Shown here one piece after another: positions 20,807-31,885 of a stretch of 64,000 bases of DNA. The position numbers and the translations under genes were made by a program. Under the pieces are notes generated by a model. It was not told the origin of the DNA. It saw nothing but the letters and a program-made list of their open reading frames with translations, and searched no databases. The DNA is from Petrolisthes cinctipes (Eukaryota > Arthropoda > Malacostraca > Decapoda > Porcellanidae), in contig JAWQEG010000491.1 in NCBI GenBank assembly GCA_033782935.1, positions 310,001 through 374,000 of the forward strand, written 5' to 3'. Positions within the stretch are counted from its first letter, which is position 1. Each line of letters begins with the position of its first letter.

Positions 20807-23180
20807 TACCCGCCTGGCCCCCCAGGCATTAAAGCTTTATTTAATAGAAGTTCAGTTCACAATGTTGGTAGGGTTCATAATAAGGAAGATATTAACAATG
20901 AAGACATGTATAGTAACCTAAAATAGACATTAAGACATAGGCACATCTTGTACATAAATGAACATAGATAGTATCATTAATACATGAATATTAATACATT
21001 GTCACATAAAAATCATCTTAAAATTAATGTGTTTAGCTAGGTGCATGTTATTGTGTGTATATAAGCTAACCTATGCTAAAGGTTCACACATTAATAAGGG
21101 GCCGTGTTGCTAGGCTGTGAAATAACAGTCCTATTCTTTTCAATACAACATAATTCAGTATACCTCAATAGTTCGTTCTTATACAACACATAAATATGAT
21201 AGTACATGGCAGAAAGATAAGACAGTGGATAATAAACATTGGTACTCAGTTTTATTTTGATCAATATATGGAGGAATCAAATTATATAATAAGGATGATT
21301 GAAGCCTATTCTCCTTGAATAACATAATAGTTGCAGTTTTTCCGAAACAACTGATAATGAGGAGATGTTAAACAAGTCGACTTTAAATGAAATATGTTGA
21401 AAGGTGGAAAAGATTATGTCATGTTGTCAAGCACGTTTATGTTTATTAGGCAAGGTAACGATTCCCTTGGATCGTATTTCCTATGAGTCCGTTTCTTTAT
21501 AGTAGCCTGTAACCATACCATGTGTAGGGTGATTAGGGTAAATTAATGTTAATTGTGTATCAGCAGGTAAGTATAGATAGTGGAAATTAAAATTGATGAT
21601 GAAAAGATATATTGATTAGTAATAGATATGAATGTACATGCATATAGGGCTTGATTAGTATTACTTTGATTCCAAGCAAGTGGAGATTTTGCATCCTTAG
21701 GAGATTTATATGCAACTTAAATGCAAAGAATTATGCAAGACAAACATCTATGAAGATATGCAACATGGCACTTGAAGTGTTGTGTGTCACTGATGACATC
21801 ATCACTAAGTATAATACTTATTGGATGAAAATCGAATGTTAAAGGATTACTTCCATTTTCATAGGGAATTGGTGAAGTACGTAGCTTGGGAAAAACATTT
21901 TATCTTTTATGTGAATAATAATGGGATTATGATCTTGTAGTAATATACTACGCATGAATGTATAATAATATACCAAGTAGGTGTATGAAGATAATAAGTA
22001 AGATGGTATTTCATCATTGATTATACCATTATATTTCGTAGCTGTTGGAGTGTTAATAATTGTGAGTTAATCTTACCTTAATCGCAGTAAATATTCTCTT
22101 AAGAAATAAATGGTTGTCATTTCTCTCTGTTCCTCACCTGCAATTCATTTCCTGCTAATTCACAGAAATAAATAGAAGCCTAAAACATGATATGATTATT
22201 CCATATATGTAGTTCTATTCATTCGTTGATCATGTAAAGTTATATAAATCGTATTTAATTTCTGTGCAATGATTTGCACTCGAATACAGTATATCTGTTA
22301 CTTTATCTTATCTTGATTTGCAACGGCTTGTCCCGCAACCTTTTTATTTATTCGATAATGCTTGTATATTACTATCTAAGCCTTATTAAATAGTGTCGAT
22401 GAAATTCCGCTTAAAATATCCCAATCACGCTCTGGGCTGTGATGATGGTTCTAAGCCATTATTTTTTTTTTGTATAATAAGCGAGCAATATTATTTGAGT
22501 CGCTGAATTCCTTCCTAGGGCGCCCAATGGTGACAGGACACCTTAGAATATAATACATGTAAATTGGGAACTTCATTTGTGTGATACCTGTCAAAGAAAA
22601 CTAGTGTATCATTAAATACCTTATCTGTACCCACTGCTCAATGGCAGAAAATTTATGTAATAAGTCAGATACCTTATAAAAATTAATGATAATATCGTTC
22701 TTCCCCAATATTTTATTATTTCCTTTTGTCTTTTCAACTGTTTGATAAAATTGGAAACGAGAGCTCTCAGAATGTAGACGTCATCTTTATCCGCTTGATG
22801 CACTTCTTCGGAGCTTATAGCCGCTGCGAGTATAAACACGAAAACCGTTATATAGGTTGATGTGGGCCACATCCGTAAGAAAAATTATTATATATCATTG
22901 GAAACCGATCGGAGTTTTTGTTTATAATTGTTTATATTATTATCATCAATAGTAGGGATAAAATTACTAGGAAGAGGAATTGTTAATGTTCAAGAGATAT
23001 TGATTGGTTTCATTGTGGATGTTGGGTTTTGCGCGCTTTTACCAATTTCTTTATTCTCTTTACATAAACAATATCAACCGCCTGGTAAAATTATGCATTA
23101 TTATAGGTTTATTACCTACTAAAGAAGTGTGAAGATTCGATCGGGTACCCGTTATCACTTGGAGTGAACATATTGAGTTA
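20807..23180 (-). other. Gypsy-3 interior without recognisable domain
   Basis: By order this should hold env and the end of integrase, but I see no integrase DDE motifs, furin site or fusion peptide. The short ORFs at 21651-21842 and 22928-23122 show nothing recognisable. A minus-strand signal-peptide-bearing frame at 22621-22872 is listed separately. Confidence 0.45.
22621..22872 (-). CDS. Small ORF with a signal-peptide-like start, function unknown
   Basis: 83 codons on the minus strand. The start MWPTSTYITVFVFILAAA looks like a secretion signal, with a probable cut near the Ala-rich end. An acidic stretch (SSEEVHQADKDD) and a basic helical segment (FIKQLKRQKE) follow. It is not recognised. 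It may be the start of the otherwise lost Gypsy-3 env, since env should lie in this part of the element and begins with a signal peptide. It may also be an unrelated secreted-peptide exon or chance. No furin site or fusion peptide follows. Confidence 0.25.
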   Translation of the reverse strand: MWPTSTYITVFVFILAAAISSEEVHQADKDDVYILRALVSNFIKQLKRQKEIIKYWGRTILSLIFIRYLTYYINFLPLSSGYR

Positions 23181-23430
23181 TTTGTTTTATTATGTCGGCG
23201 ATTACGCAATATTTTCATGCAAGCTCATAATTTGTTTTGTTATGTTGGCAATCACGCATTATTTTCATGCAAGCTCATAATTTGTTTTGTTATGTTGGCA
23301 ATCACGCATTATATTCATGCAAGCTCATAATTTGTTTTGTTATGTTGGCAATCACGCATTATTTTCATGCAAGCTCATAATTTGTTTTGTTATGTTGGCA
23401 ATCACGCATTATATTCATGCAAGCCTGTAG
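23181..23430. repeat. 50-bp tandem repeat, five units
   Basis: Five units of exactly 50 bp, each containing TTGTTTTGTTATGTTGGCA, ATCACGCATTATTTTCATGC and AAGCTCATAA. The first unit is the most diverged. Units three and five share ATATTCATG while two and four share ATTTTCATG, suggesting duplication of a two-unit block. Confidence 0.95.
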
Positions 23431-23839
23431 ATCGTTTTGTACATCATGATGAAATTGTTGAAATGCAACTCACTGTCGTTCAGTGTAGTTGTCCACGTTG
23501 TATCATGGCTTCTGTGTGGCAATTTTATATCATATGAAAGACGTATCCATACGCCATATAGTATTTCATGTGGAGTTTTTTCCTTTATTTCCGTATTTTG
23601 TAGTGTTTATTGACCGTCATATCGATGCAGTCTTCCCATGTGGAGGGATTTTCCTTGTTTCTGTGCCACGAAGTACTTCTAGTATTTTTACGGTGCTGCC
23701 GTTTTGTTAACCCATTAAATGCTGGGAGATATGGTAATATAAACGTTTGCTTAATGTCGTAGAAATCAGATACCTTTTATAATATCGAGACATGTATATG
23801 GTCATATAAAGTTGGTTCTTATATATATGTGCACTTACC

Positions 23840-24260
23840 TTTTCGTTTTTTTTTTTTTTTTTTTTTGTAGTGGTGCTGCCACCAAATATTTAGAAAATGG
23901 TTAACCATTGGTAATACTTTATTTGCGTCGTGATTCGGAATTGGTAGGGAAAGTAGATCTATTCCTACTACGTTCCATGATTCGTCCAGGATTAGGGATT
24001 CCCGTCATGGAACAGGTCCAAATGTATGGCCTTTATTTGCATTGCCTGCTTCGCACTGAGCGATATATGTGTTTCATCATCTACCCTTAGTTTATGCTAA
24101 TGGTGTATTGTATGGAGAGTGGTCAGGTACCTATCTCTCCCAGGATGCCTTGCTGCTGTATTATGATATAAGGGTAATTAATACTGAGGGAATCATTATT
24201 TGTTGTATCACTATTTGATTGTGTGTTTTTTTTTTTTTTTTTTTTTTTTTTTTCGTCACG
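23840..24260. repeat. Poly-T tracts inside Gypsy-3
   Basis: Two long T runs lie near 23847-23867 and 24226-24253. Between them the sequence is AT-rich with no recognised domain. Confidence 0.7.
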
Positions 24261-25067
24261 TTTCCTAAGTTTTCTGTAAATAATATCATCATGAAGGGAA
24301 AATATATTTAAGTGACTGGGTAATTTTGGGCCATTATTTTCATCCTCAGTTTTTAATGAATATTTTATTACATTCATCATAGAATTGTTTGCTAATGTTT
24401 ACGAACCGCATTAAGGTCAAAGTCCATGGGTGTCCTCGGAACTAAAAGGACAAGATGACTGTTTAAGGGATCTACTACTTTATTAATCGTCCTAAAAGAT
24501 AGTTAATATCAATATGCGGGAGAAATTCCTGAATTGTTAGACATTATCTGGCTAATTTTCCCGTTAGGGTTTGAGGTTATAGTAAGCCACGGATCGTTTG
24601 ATAATTTGCGAAAACATGTAAAGGATAGCCTAATATGATTTCTCTAAAAGTACGAAGTGCCCATAATATTGCTTTAAGTTTCCTGTTTTGTTACAGAGTA
24701 ACGAGTTATCTGCGTACTTAATATTCTTTAAGCATAAGTACATACCTGACATAGACCCGTAGCTATCTCTTACATAAGTACAGCGCCGTAGCCTACTGAG
24801 GAAGCATCTGTACACTCCATAAAAGACAATGAATATTTGGGAACGTAAGAATTGAAGCTTACATTAATTAACCTTTAATGATTCAAAGCTTAGCTGTTTT
24901 TCTGGCATCCATACAAAATTTGTATCTTTCTCGAGGGGATTATTTAGGTGTTTAGTTACTTGGGAAAATACTTTACAAAGATTCTATATAAGAACATAAG
25001 ACCAAGAATGATTTTATGTTAGTAACATTTATTTAGAATAGTGAATACTCTCATTGCTCGTATTTTA

Positions 25068-25560
25068 TCAGATTGTGTATGGAGCACAGGGGCGGTTAAA
25101 TGGATAACCTAAAATGATAAGTTCCTGGTAAGAAAATGAGATATAGACATTTAAAGTTTGAGACCTACCTAATGTAATCTCTGTATAACCTTCGTTATAG
25201 TTACTTACTATGAAAATAATCAAATCGTTGAGATTAGCGATGACTACGTTATTAATAAAACCAATACGAAAATTGATCATATGCTGAAATGTGGATGAAG
25301 CATTACATAAACCAAATGGTCTACGAATGTATTCATAATAACCATGGGAAGTATTAAATGTTGTAATGGGTTGAATTTTATCATCTAATGTTACTTGCCA
25401 GTTTCCACTGACCAAGTCTAATATGGAGAATATCATAGGTTTTGTTTCACCAATGTTAGACAAAACATCTTAAAGGAGGGAGGGAATATTTATTTTTAAG
25501 TGTAGCATTATTTAATTTTCTGCAATCAATGACTGGCCTAAAATCACCATTATTTGTTTC
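25068..25560 (-). pseudogene. pol: Gypsy-3 reverse transcriptase remnant
   Basis: The minus strand at about 25522-25550 reads GDFRPVIDC, then after a break ILDLVSGNWQVTLDD, a FNTSHGYYEYIRRPFGLCNASSTFQHM segment and ANLNDLIIF. These are the RT palm motifs, but the catalytic YxDD is replaced by NLND, and indels separate the pieces. It cannot encode an active RT. The parts after the palm are not recognisable. Confidence 0.75.
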
Positions 25561-26260
25561 TTGAAACCAAAAACATTGGGCTGTTAAAATGGGAGTTAGA
25601 ATTCTTAATAATGCCTTCATCCATCATTTCATTTAATATTTCGTTTACAACTTTCTGTGTACTATGCGGTACGGTAGTCTATATGCTCGAGTAAATGGGT
25701 TAAGGATATATTAGAGTAATGGTATATTTTTTTTTCCTAATAATTCACCAGGTAGGGCAATCGCATTTTAATATGTGGCTAGTATAGTGATGAGATTATC
25801 ACGATAAAGTGGAAAATCGCGTCCACTGACCAAATTTCTAAGTTGCTCCCTTACGACTATCTATTTATCCTTCGGTAAGAACCGATACAATATTTCCTTG
25901 TGGTATTGGTCTAACTTCCATCTGTACAGATCACATAGATATGTTCCTTTCTTTACATGAATATTGGTAAATGGTTTATTAATATCAGTGACATTTTCAC
26001 TGTTTACATTAGTTAAGTAAATTAATCCCTGGTTATATATTATTTTACTAGTTCTATTAAGGATAGAACGGTTGTTTGTGGCTGTACATGAGATGGAAGA
26101 TGTACCTTCAATTTATGGACGAAATTTGGAGTTAATATATTATTATATGCAGCAATGGCCTTTATGATAATGGGGTTATTTCCCTCATTTTCAATACGTA
26201 TAGGGTTAACATTACCTGGACTTATATATTTTGGCCTGGACAATCCTGTATTTGAATACA

Positions 26261-26620
26261 TTAATTCCTAAAATGTATTATTTTATGTTTAGGGTTTATT
26301 ATTATGGTTTGTTTAATAAGGTATGATAAACCTAGTTTATAATTTCGTATTATATAAAATTCATTATGGATATGGTTAGTTCCCTTGGCTAACCGTACAG
26401 GAAGGGTTAGTTTCCCTAAGACCTGTAATTTATTGCCTATTATGGTTGACAATTCTATGTCACCTGTTCAATCTTGGTTTATAAATGCTGCTGGGGACCT
26501 AATTTGCTCAATTTGTTAAAGGAATTATCCGATAACAAGGAAACTGCGGCGCCTGTGTCTATCATTAAGGGGGTGTTAGTATGTGATACTAGGACAGGGA
26601 ATTATAGTATATTATTGGTA
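26261..26620 (-). pseudogene. Gypsy-3 protease remnant
   Basis: On the minus strand the retropepsin motif MIDTGAAVSLLSDNSFNKL is readable near 26570-26515, followed in another frame (26452-26261) by a segment with LPVRLAKG and LGLSYL. The latter parallels the LPVHFRGS and LLGLST region of Gypsy-2 protease. At least one frameshift separates it from gag and another splits the domain. Confidence 0.65.
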
Positions 26621-26660
26621 AATGCGACGACAGGGCCTACAGTTATATTTTCGGTACGTT

Positions 26661-27230
26661 TTAATATTGTGGCGGTCTCGTTTCATGCATCATGTTTCGA
26701 TTGTGCCAGTCCCGTTTCATTCTGTTAAGGATCATGCATTCATCTAAGGAATGCGACTGTGACTCATGTAAATTACTGTATTTATGATCACTTTCGTTAC
26801 AGTGTTTGCAACGTTTTCCCTGTGATTCCCCTTGAGTAGGTGTGGCATCAAAATTAAAAATCTTCGTACCCTTGGATTGAGTAATCTGTAATTCACGATG
26901 TATGATACGAGATTCCTTCGAATTTAAAGCTAAAGACCCTGATAGTGCAAGTGCTTTTGCTGGTTCACTTGTATTTATGTTGTCCGCCTTAGTTTTAATT
27001 ATTCTCTGAACCCATGATAATGAATGATGTAGTTTACCATCCCCAAAAACATCAATAAGTGACTGTCTGAATGTAGCATATGACGTTAAATTCTGTGGAT
27101 TATCTCCCGTATAGTACTTTGAATAATTGTGGGTGGGTAAAATTCTCATTGCTTGCATAGTAGAGTTAGTGGGGTTAGAAGAAGTTGTTAGAAGAGCAGA
27201 GACAGTCGGAGATTGTGGAGGAGTAGCCAT
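26661..27230 (-). pseudogene. gag: Gypsy-3 gag, shortened
   Basis: 189 codons from an ATG. After a PT/S-rich start (MATPPQSPTVSALL) come a TGDNPQN segment, LIDVFGDGKLHHSLSWVQRI (parallel to LIDVFGGGQFGGPLAWVHRM in Gypsy-1 gag) and a CKHCNESDHKYSNLHES segment. A Cys/His pair ending SLDEC follows. The capsid-like part is clearly shorter than in Gypsy-1 and Gypsy-2, implying internal deletion. Confidence 0.75.
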
Positions 27231-28097
27231 TTTTGGAGAAAATACAGGTTAATATAGTATACCAGATGGAGACTTTAATGGGGGTAAGGTTTGGAGAAAC
27301 AAAGGAATGTACTCGAATGTGTTGGAACCACAAACGAAACTTAGGGAGGTAGAGGAATCTAGCTTGGAGGCTAGTGAATCATTATCAGGGATATTCGAAG
27401 TTAGTTATGATACCTTTGGATTAATGGGGGATTATATCTTTACTTTTGTTTTAATTTGGCACTTGTTTTCTGTTGTCTGGGCTGTTATTGAGGAACCTAT
27501 TTTCTAACATGTTCGTGGACAAGTGAAAATTAATGTAATGTAACATGTAATGTGTACCTACTTTAGTTGACTGTAGTTGCAACGACGATGACGACGAGTG
27601 GAAGTTTTGTTGGGGCGTTGCCTGACGAGGCGACGATGTGGTGAAGGGGCGACGACCGTGAAGTGACGAAGCGATGATTAGTTAGCTCGCACACTAACAC
27701 ACTAACAGTCGTAATTGGAGTGAAGATGATGAACGTTGACTTGTCTTATACGAGAGAATTTACGTATAAGGAGGCGGCGTCAGCGTGGAGGTGATGGAGT
27801 GATGGCGTTGTCCTTACGAAAGAATTTACGTAACAGGATCGCCGTAGTGATGAAGTGATGATTGTTTGTAGTGAAGTAGATGAGGTTCTCTGTAGGTCAG
27901 TTGCAATTATGTTAAAGCAGGTGTTTCTTGTAGGTGAAGAATTTGTGGTTTATCTCCCTCGTTAGAGGTCGTAAGATTACCAACTGAAAAAATTACTTGA
28001 GAGAATTTACAAGCAGATTCCTTCAACTTGTCCTTGAACTATGTTAGTCACTGTACTCCCGTGAAGTCTTTACCTTGCAACTTGCTTTGTTGCAAAA
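27231..28097 (-). other. Gypsy-3 leader region
   Basis: The region between the 5' LTR (on the minus strand) and gag. Its plus strand is rich in GACGA-type repeats at 27590-27680 and contains two similar blocks around CGAGAGAATTTACG and CGAAAGAATTTACG. No gene is supported. The plus-strand ORF at 27307-27507 is not recognised. Confidence 0.45.
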
Positions 28098-28108
28098 CAC
28101 CGCTGCCA
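28098..28108 (-). promoter_or_regulatory. Gypsy-3 primer-binding site (probable)
   Basis: On the minus strand TGGCAGCGGTG lies a few bases after the end of the 5' LTR, the position where a tRNA 3' end primes minus-strand DNA. Gypsy-2 has TGGTGGCAGCGG at the same place. I cannot name the tRNA with confidence. Confidence 0.6.
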
Positions 28109-28114
28109 TCAAAA

Positions 28115-28726
28115 TGTACCAGTCCTCTAAGGCTTTAACTCGTTCAGGATCTGATACAATACCTTAGTCCGGAGTTGTAGTCGTAGTAGTTGTTGTTGTT
28201 GTTGTGGTTGTTGTGGTATTAGGTAGCGAGCTCGGCGTAGTGGTGTTCTTAGGTAAAGTGACTGCACAAGTTTCTTTAGGCTTAATTTATTTATACATAC
28301 TTATCTCTATACAGGGAATTATATTTCATGCCTTGTCTTATATGCCTGTGTCTCTCTCTTATGGAGACAGGTTATAGCCCTGGGAGTCAGTTTAGGAAAT
28401 CCTACATATTAGTTCAACTTCACTGCTTATATACATTCTCTATTGGAAGATGCCAAGTCTATTCAGATATTATTATTACCTTCTTGAAAGGGGTGGAGTT
28501 CTTGTCTAAGCTCCACCCAATTCTTCTCTCTCTCTCTTTCTACTTTCTCTCCCTCTTTCTCTCTCTCCTCCTTTCTCTCCCTCTCTCTCTTGAGTTTAGA
28601 GATGACAGTGAGAAATTGGAGGTAAGGAGGTTGGCCCTCTTGTGTTTGTTATGTCAGAAGGTGTTCTGGCTTATTTTGCTTCAAGTGGGGCAGCTGTGGT
28701 GTTACCCTCCTCTACAGTACTGTACA
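28115..28726 (-). repeat. Gypsy-3 5' LTR
   Basis: 612 bp, same ends and length as 20180-20791, with one visible substitution (GACAGTGAG versus GACAGCGAG). The open frame at 28328-28816 is the same LTR artefact as in the other copy. Confidence 0.95.
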
Positions 28727-28730
28727 ATAC

Positions 28731-29016
28731 TAATTATCAAATTCATGTACAAAAATAAGAAACAATTAAGAATGGTTAGATCTGAAGAATTCTATGAGTG
28801 GAATGGAATACATTAATAATAAACAGAGAACCAAAATATAAGGGAAGAGATACTTTGTTTTATATCGTGTACAGATGATGACTGTGTATCATGATTACTA
28901 TGATTAATATTGATTTCTGCAATGCTAAATGTCTTAAATAATGTCAATGAAATTATATTAATTGGGATAATAACACAGCATTTTGTAAGTATTAATCATT
29001 GTCTTCAATGGCCTAA
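28731..29016. other. Short spacer between two retroelements
   Basis: About 290 bp of AT-rich sequence between the Gypsy-3 and Gypsy-2 target duplications. Nothing recognised. Confidence 0.5.
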
Positions 29017-29020
29017 GGCG

Positions 29021-29746
29021 TGTATCCGCGATTGATCACGTTTGCGATACATGATACACCTATGGTGGTGGAACATACCGTTAGGCCAAAGCAGTTCAAG
29101 CTAGTTTGATTAGACACAACATCCTTTGAAAAGTACTGAGTAGCAGCGTGAGGGAATCTTCCATGCTGAGCTACTGATTGCTAGATTCACTCTGTAATTA
29201 TCTATATGTTAATCTCTCTACTATAATCAACTCCATATTGTCATCTCATATGTAGAGAAAGGGACAATATATATTTACTCACTTTATTCTTATATAAACT
29301 CATATCTAACTTATCCAGATTTCATATGTAAGCTTAGCATTGTAAATAGCATCATCGACAACCTGTCATCTGAGAAAGGGTGTTGCAGTGTATACCACGA
29401 GCGGGGACTACCAGAGAGAGAAGGCGCATTACAAGCCCTGCCTTGGCTACAACAGGTTCACCTCCTACCTTATATTAGAGAGACACGAGTTGTCTGTATA
29501 ACCTGTAACCTATACATAATATATTCAGTAAATAGAGACAAGTCCACGAGTTTACTCTAAACCTTGAGTAACTAACTTAGTTCCCCAGGAAGACTAGAGT
29601 GGTAGTTCAGAGCAACGGTAAGTTGGCTGAAACCAGAGGTCTACATCAGCGTAGTAAGTAATACTAGCCCGAGAAAGTAAGTGAGAGTTTCCAGCAGGTG
29701 TTTCCGAGAGAAGCTGTTGCTGAGCTTGGACGACCCCACGAGTACA
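29021..29746 (+). repeat. Gypsy-2 5' LTR
   Basis: 726 bp starting TGTATCCGCG and ending CGAGTACA, matching 37691-38416. A TATATAAA box lies at 29291-29298 and could direct transcription of the element. The minus-strand ORF at 29594-29866 is an LTR artefact that recurs in the 3' copy. Confidence 0.95.
29291..29298 (+). promoter_or_regulatory. TATA box in the Gypsy-2 LTR
   Basis: TATATAAA within the LTR, identical in the 3' LTR. The position, about 270 bp into a 726-bp LTR, is compatible with a U3 promoter. Confidence 0.45.
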
Positions 29747-29749
29747 TAA

Positions 29750-29761
29750 TGGTGGCAGCGG
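29750..29761 (+). promoter_or_regulatory. Gypsy-2 primer-binding site (probable)
   Basis: TGGTGGCAGCGG starts three bases after the 5' LTR and begins with the TGG expected opposite a tRNA CCA end. It resembles the Gypsy-3 site. Confidence 0.6.
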
Positions 29762-30319
29762 TAAGGGATACGTAACATTCACAGTGTCCTGTATTAATTC
29801 TATATTCCAAACAGAATAATTGTGTACGTGGGTGGCAGCTTGGGCGTTTTTCCTCGTTGGTAACACTGACGGAGCGAGAGCGAGCCAGAGCGATACCAGC
29901 TGGGGGTTGCCAGCTAATGGTGGCTGCGTAACCTAACCTACTTTAATCAGGCATTTTTCTCTGTGTTCTTTTCCCAGGGAAAAAGAGGATTTGTCTGTTG
30001 TGGGTATCTCATCTGGGAAGGAACAAGGACGGACTTAGGAGGGTGAACCAGAAGAGTGAACGGGAGCTGTGAGAGGAACGACTGGCCAGCGTTTACTCTG
30101 GGGGTGTGTGGCATCTACACATTCCTTTACTACGTGTGCTGAACATCTCTGTAATCTTCAATTTCTCCATCGGTTCATTATTTTAATTCTATACACATAC
30201 ACAGTGAACATTAAACACACAATAGTAACATGTTTTGGGGGTATTTTTATATGCCTATGTATTTTTTATAATTTTTATTATATGTTGTGGTGAGTGTATA
30301 GGAATTATTTCTACGGGAC
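29762..30319 (+). other. Gypsy-2 untranslated leader
   Basis: About 560 bp between the primer-binding site and the gag ATG, with no long open frame of note. A leader of this length could hold packaging signals and a splice donor for env, but I cannot point to one with confidence. Confidence 0.5.
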
Positions 30320-31864
30320 ATGTTTAAGAAATTTAGAACGACAAAGAATATAATCCCAGGGGATTTATCAGAGGATTCAGACAGTAGTAGCAGTGAGGGG
30401 GAACTAAACTTTCCACCTACTCCCAATACCACTAATATACATGAGCAGTTAAGTGGACTGAATAGTCCAGTGCCAGGGCAGTTAAGAAGTGGATATCAAT
30501 TTCGTGTAGAGGGAAGTGACGAAATAGAGGAAACACGGGAGAACGTGTTTAAGTTACCGCCAAAAGGGCGAGGAAAGGGTAATAAAAATACTACAGTTGT
30601 ACAAGCTACAATTCCAATCGCGACTGCAAGCACCAGTGCTGTTGGGGGAGCAGCCCAGGCGACAGGGCAGAATGTCACTAACCCTAGTATAGGTAATTTG
30701 GTGGGTAGCGCCCACGGGAATCAGCCAACGAATATTATGAGAGTGTTTACAGGTGAGGATTCAGTACCAAAGTTTGATGGGGATCCAAATAAGAATTATA
30801 CAATAGAGGAATTTATACGGAGACTTGAGCAGTCTTTCGTGGAGCATAATATTACCGGGGATACAGGTAAAATAGGATATGCAGACTCGAGGATTGAAGG
30901 GGAGTTTGCAAGGCAGTTATTAAACTGTAGTTGTCTGTTGGGGAGGTCGTCAAGGGAACAACAGACGTGGGAGGAGTTTAAAAAAGCATTAATTATAGTG
31001 TACCGAAGGTCGGCTCCAGAGGGATGCTCGGCGTGGGCACATAGAATATTCACGGACTTAGGTTTAAAGGCGTGGACTACACCACTAGAAGTAGCAGTAT
31101 CAAAGGCGGGTGCTATACGTAAGGATATACAAGATTGTATACAGGACAACAATTGGTCTAAGGATGTTAATGGGGAACAATGGATGAAGGTAAACGATGC
31201 CTGTGAGATGTTTGAATATCTCTTGATGTATATAGGTCTATCAGAGGAGGACCAGAGGAGAGTCTGGAAAAAAAAGTTGGAGCGAGGTAAGGGGATCTGC
31301 CATTTGATTAATGAGTTAAAACTGGAAATCAGAGATCCCATGGTTGTCAGACCATTTCGCAACCAAAATGTTACGAAGGTACAGACTTCGGTATTGCAAA
31401 CGGAGGTAACTGACAGGAGGTCAGAGGGCGAGCCGCAGACAGACGTAAATGCGGTCGCGGGGCAAAGGAATACAAGGGGTGGAAATTCATCTGCGAGGCA
31501 CCAGGTAGAATGTTTCCATTGTCGTAAGTGGGGCCATGTAAAGGCCGACTGTCCTCAATTACAGAATAGATCTCAAGGGGATCAATATAGAGGTTCAATG
31601 AACAGGGGTCAGGCATACCCTAGAGGCGCAGCCAGGCGGGCGCGTGGAGGACAAGCTAGAGGACGTGGTAGAGCGTACCACTATGCACATCAGGATAATT
31701 ATCAACAAGGAGGAGGTTATGTACCTCCCGGACAGAGTAAGTGGTGTGAAATCCATGAATGGTCGAATCATATAACGGCAGACTGTGGAGTAATAATACG
31801 AGCTATGCATGAGGAAAAATCCCGTATGGAGGTCCGGCGATCAGGGTCGGATGAGGCATTATGA
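30320..31864 (+). CDS. gag: Gypsy-2 Gag polyprotein
   Basis: 514 residues, fully open. Gag would assemble the particle and package RNA. The N-terminus is basic (MFKKFRTTKN) followed by an acidic Ser-rich patch. Residues of about 130-300 are a capsid-like helical region with KNYTIEEFIRRLEQS. A CCHC zinc knuckle occupies C398 to C411 (CFHCRKWGHVKADC). It is followed by an Arg/Gly-rich segment and then a C-x2-H-x5-H-x4-C motif (CEIHEWSNHITADC) shared with Gypsy-1. The gene ends at a TGA (31862-31864) followed by CAC. The downstream frame continues in phase for seven codons to the protease ATG, so gag and protease are separated by one stop only. Confidence 0.9.
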   Translation: MFKKFRTTKNIIPGDLSEDSDSSSSEGELNFPPTPNTTNIHEQLSGLNSPVPGQLRSGYQFRVEGSDEIEETRENVFKLPPKGRGKGNKNTTVVQATIPIATASTSAVGGAAQATGQNVTNPSIGNLVGSAHGNQPTNIMRVFTGEDSVPKFDGDPNKNYTIEEFIRRLEQSFVEHNITGDTGKIGYADSRIEGEFARQLLNCSCLLGRSSREQQTWEEFKKALIIVYRRSAPEGCSAWAHRIFTDLGLKAWTTPLEVAVSKAGAIRKDIQDCIQDNNWSKDVNGEQWMKVNDACEMFEYLLMYIGLSEEDQRRVWKKKLERGKGICHLINELKLEIRDPMVVRPFRNQNVTKVQTSVLQTEVTDRRSEGEPQTDVNAVAGQRNTRGGNSSARHQVECFHCRKWGHVKADCPQLQNRSQGDQYRGSMNRGQAYPRGAARRARGGQARGRGRAYHYAHQDNYQQGGGYVPPGQSKWCEIHEWSNHITADCGVIIRAMHEEKSRMEVRRSGSDEAL

Positions 31865-31885
31865 CACAAGGACGAGAGGAAGAGA

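Larger units (their letters stand above)
20180..28726 (-). mobile_element. Gypsy-3: minus-strand LTR retroelement, young LTRs, decayed interior
   Basis: Bounded by two 612-bp direct repeats that differ at only one position I could find. Both carry TGTACCAG and ACTGTACA at their ends and are flanked by the 4-bp duplication ATAC (20176-20179 and 28727-28730). On the minus strand the interior begins with a primer-binding-like TGGCAGCGGTG. It then gives gag (27230-26661), a protease active site near 26559 and RT fragments (25560-25068). Much of the rest, where RNase H, integrase and env should be, is unrecognisable. Near-identical LTRs indicate a recent insertion, while the broken coding region suggests that the copied RNA was already defective. 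Confidence 0.9.

Noticed and set aside
20393..20926. Open frame of 177 codons, repeated at 28328-28816
   Set aside because: It lies within the Gypsy-3 LTRs, and the two copies diverge exactly where the LTR ends. The composition follows a polypyrimidine tract, with no domain.
23181..23430. CRISPR-like array
   Set aside because: The units are contiguous without spacers and the genome is eukaryotic. It is a plain tandem repeat.
30796..31362. 188-codon minus-strand frame
   Set aside because: Antisense shadow of the Gypsy-2 gag gene.
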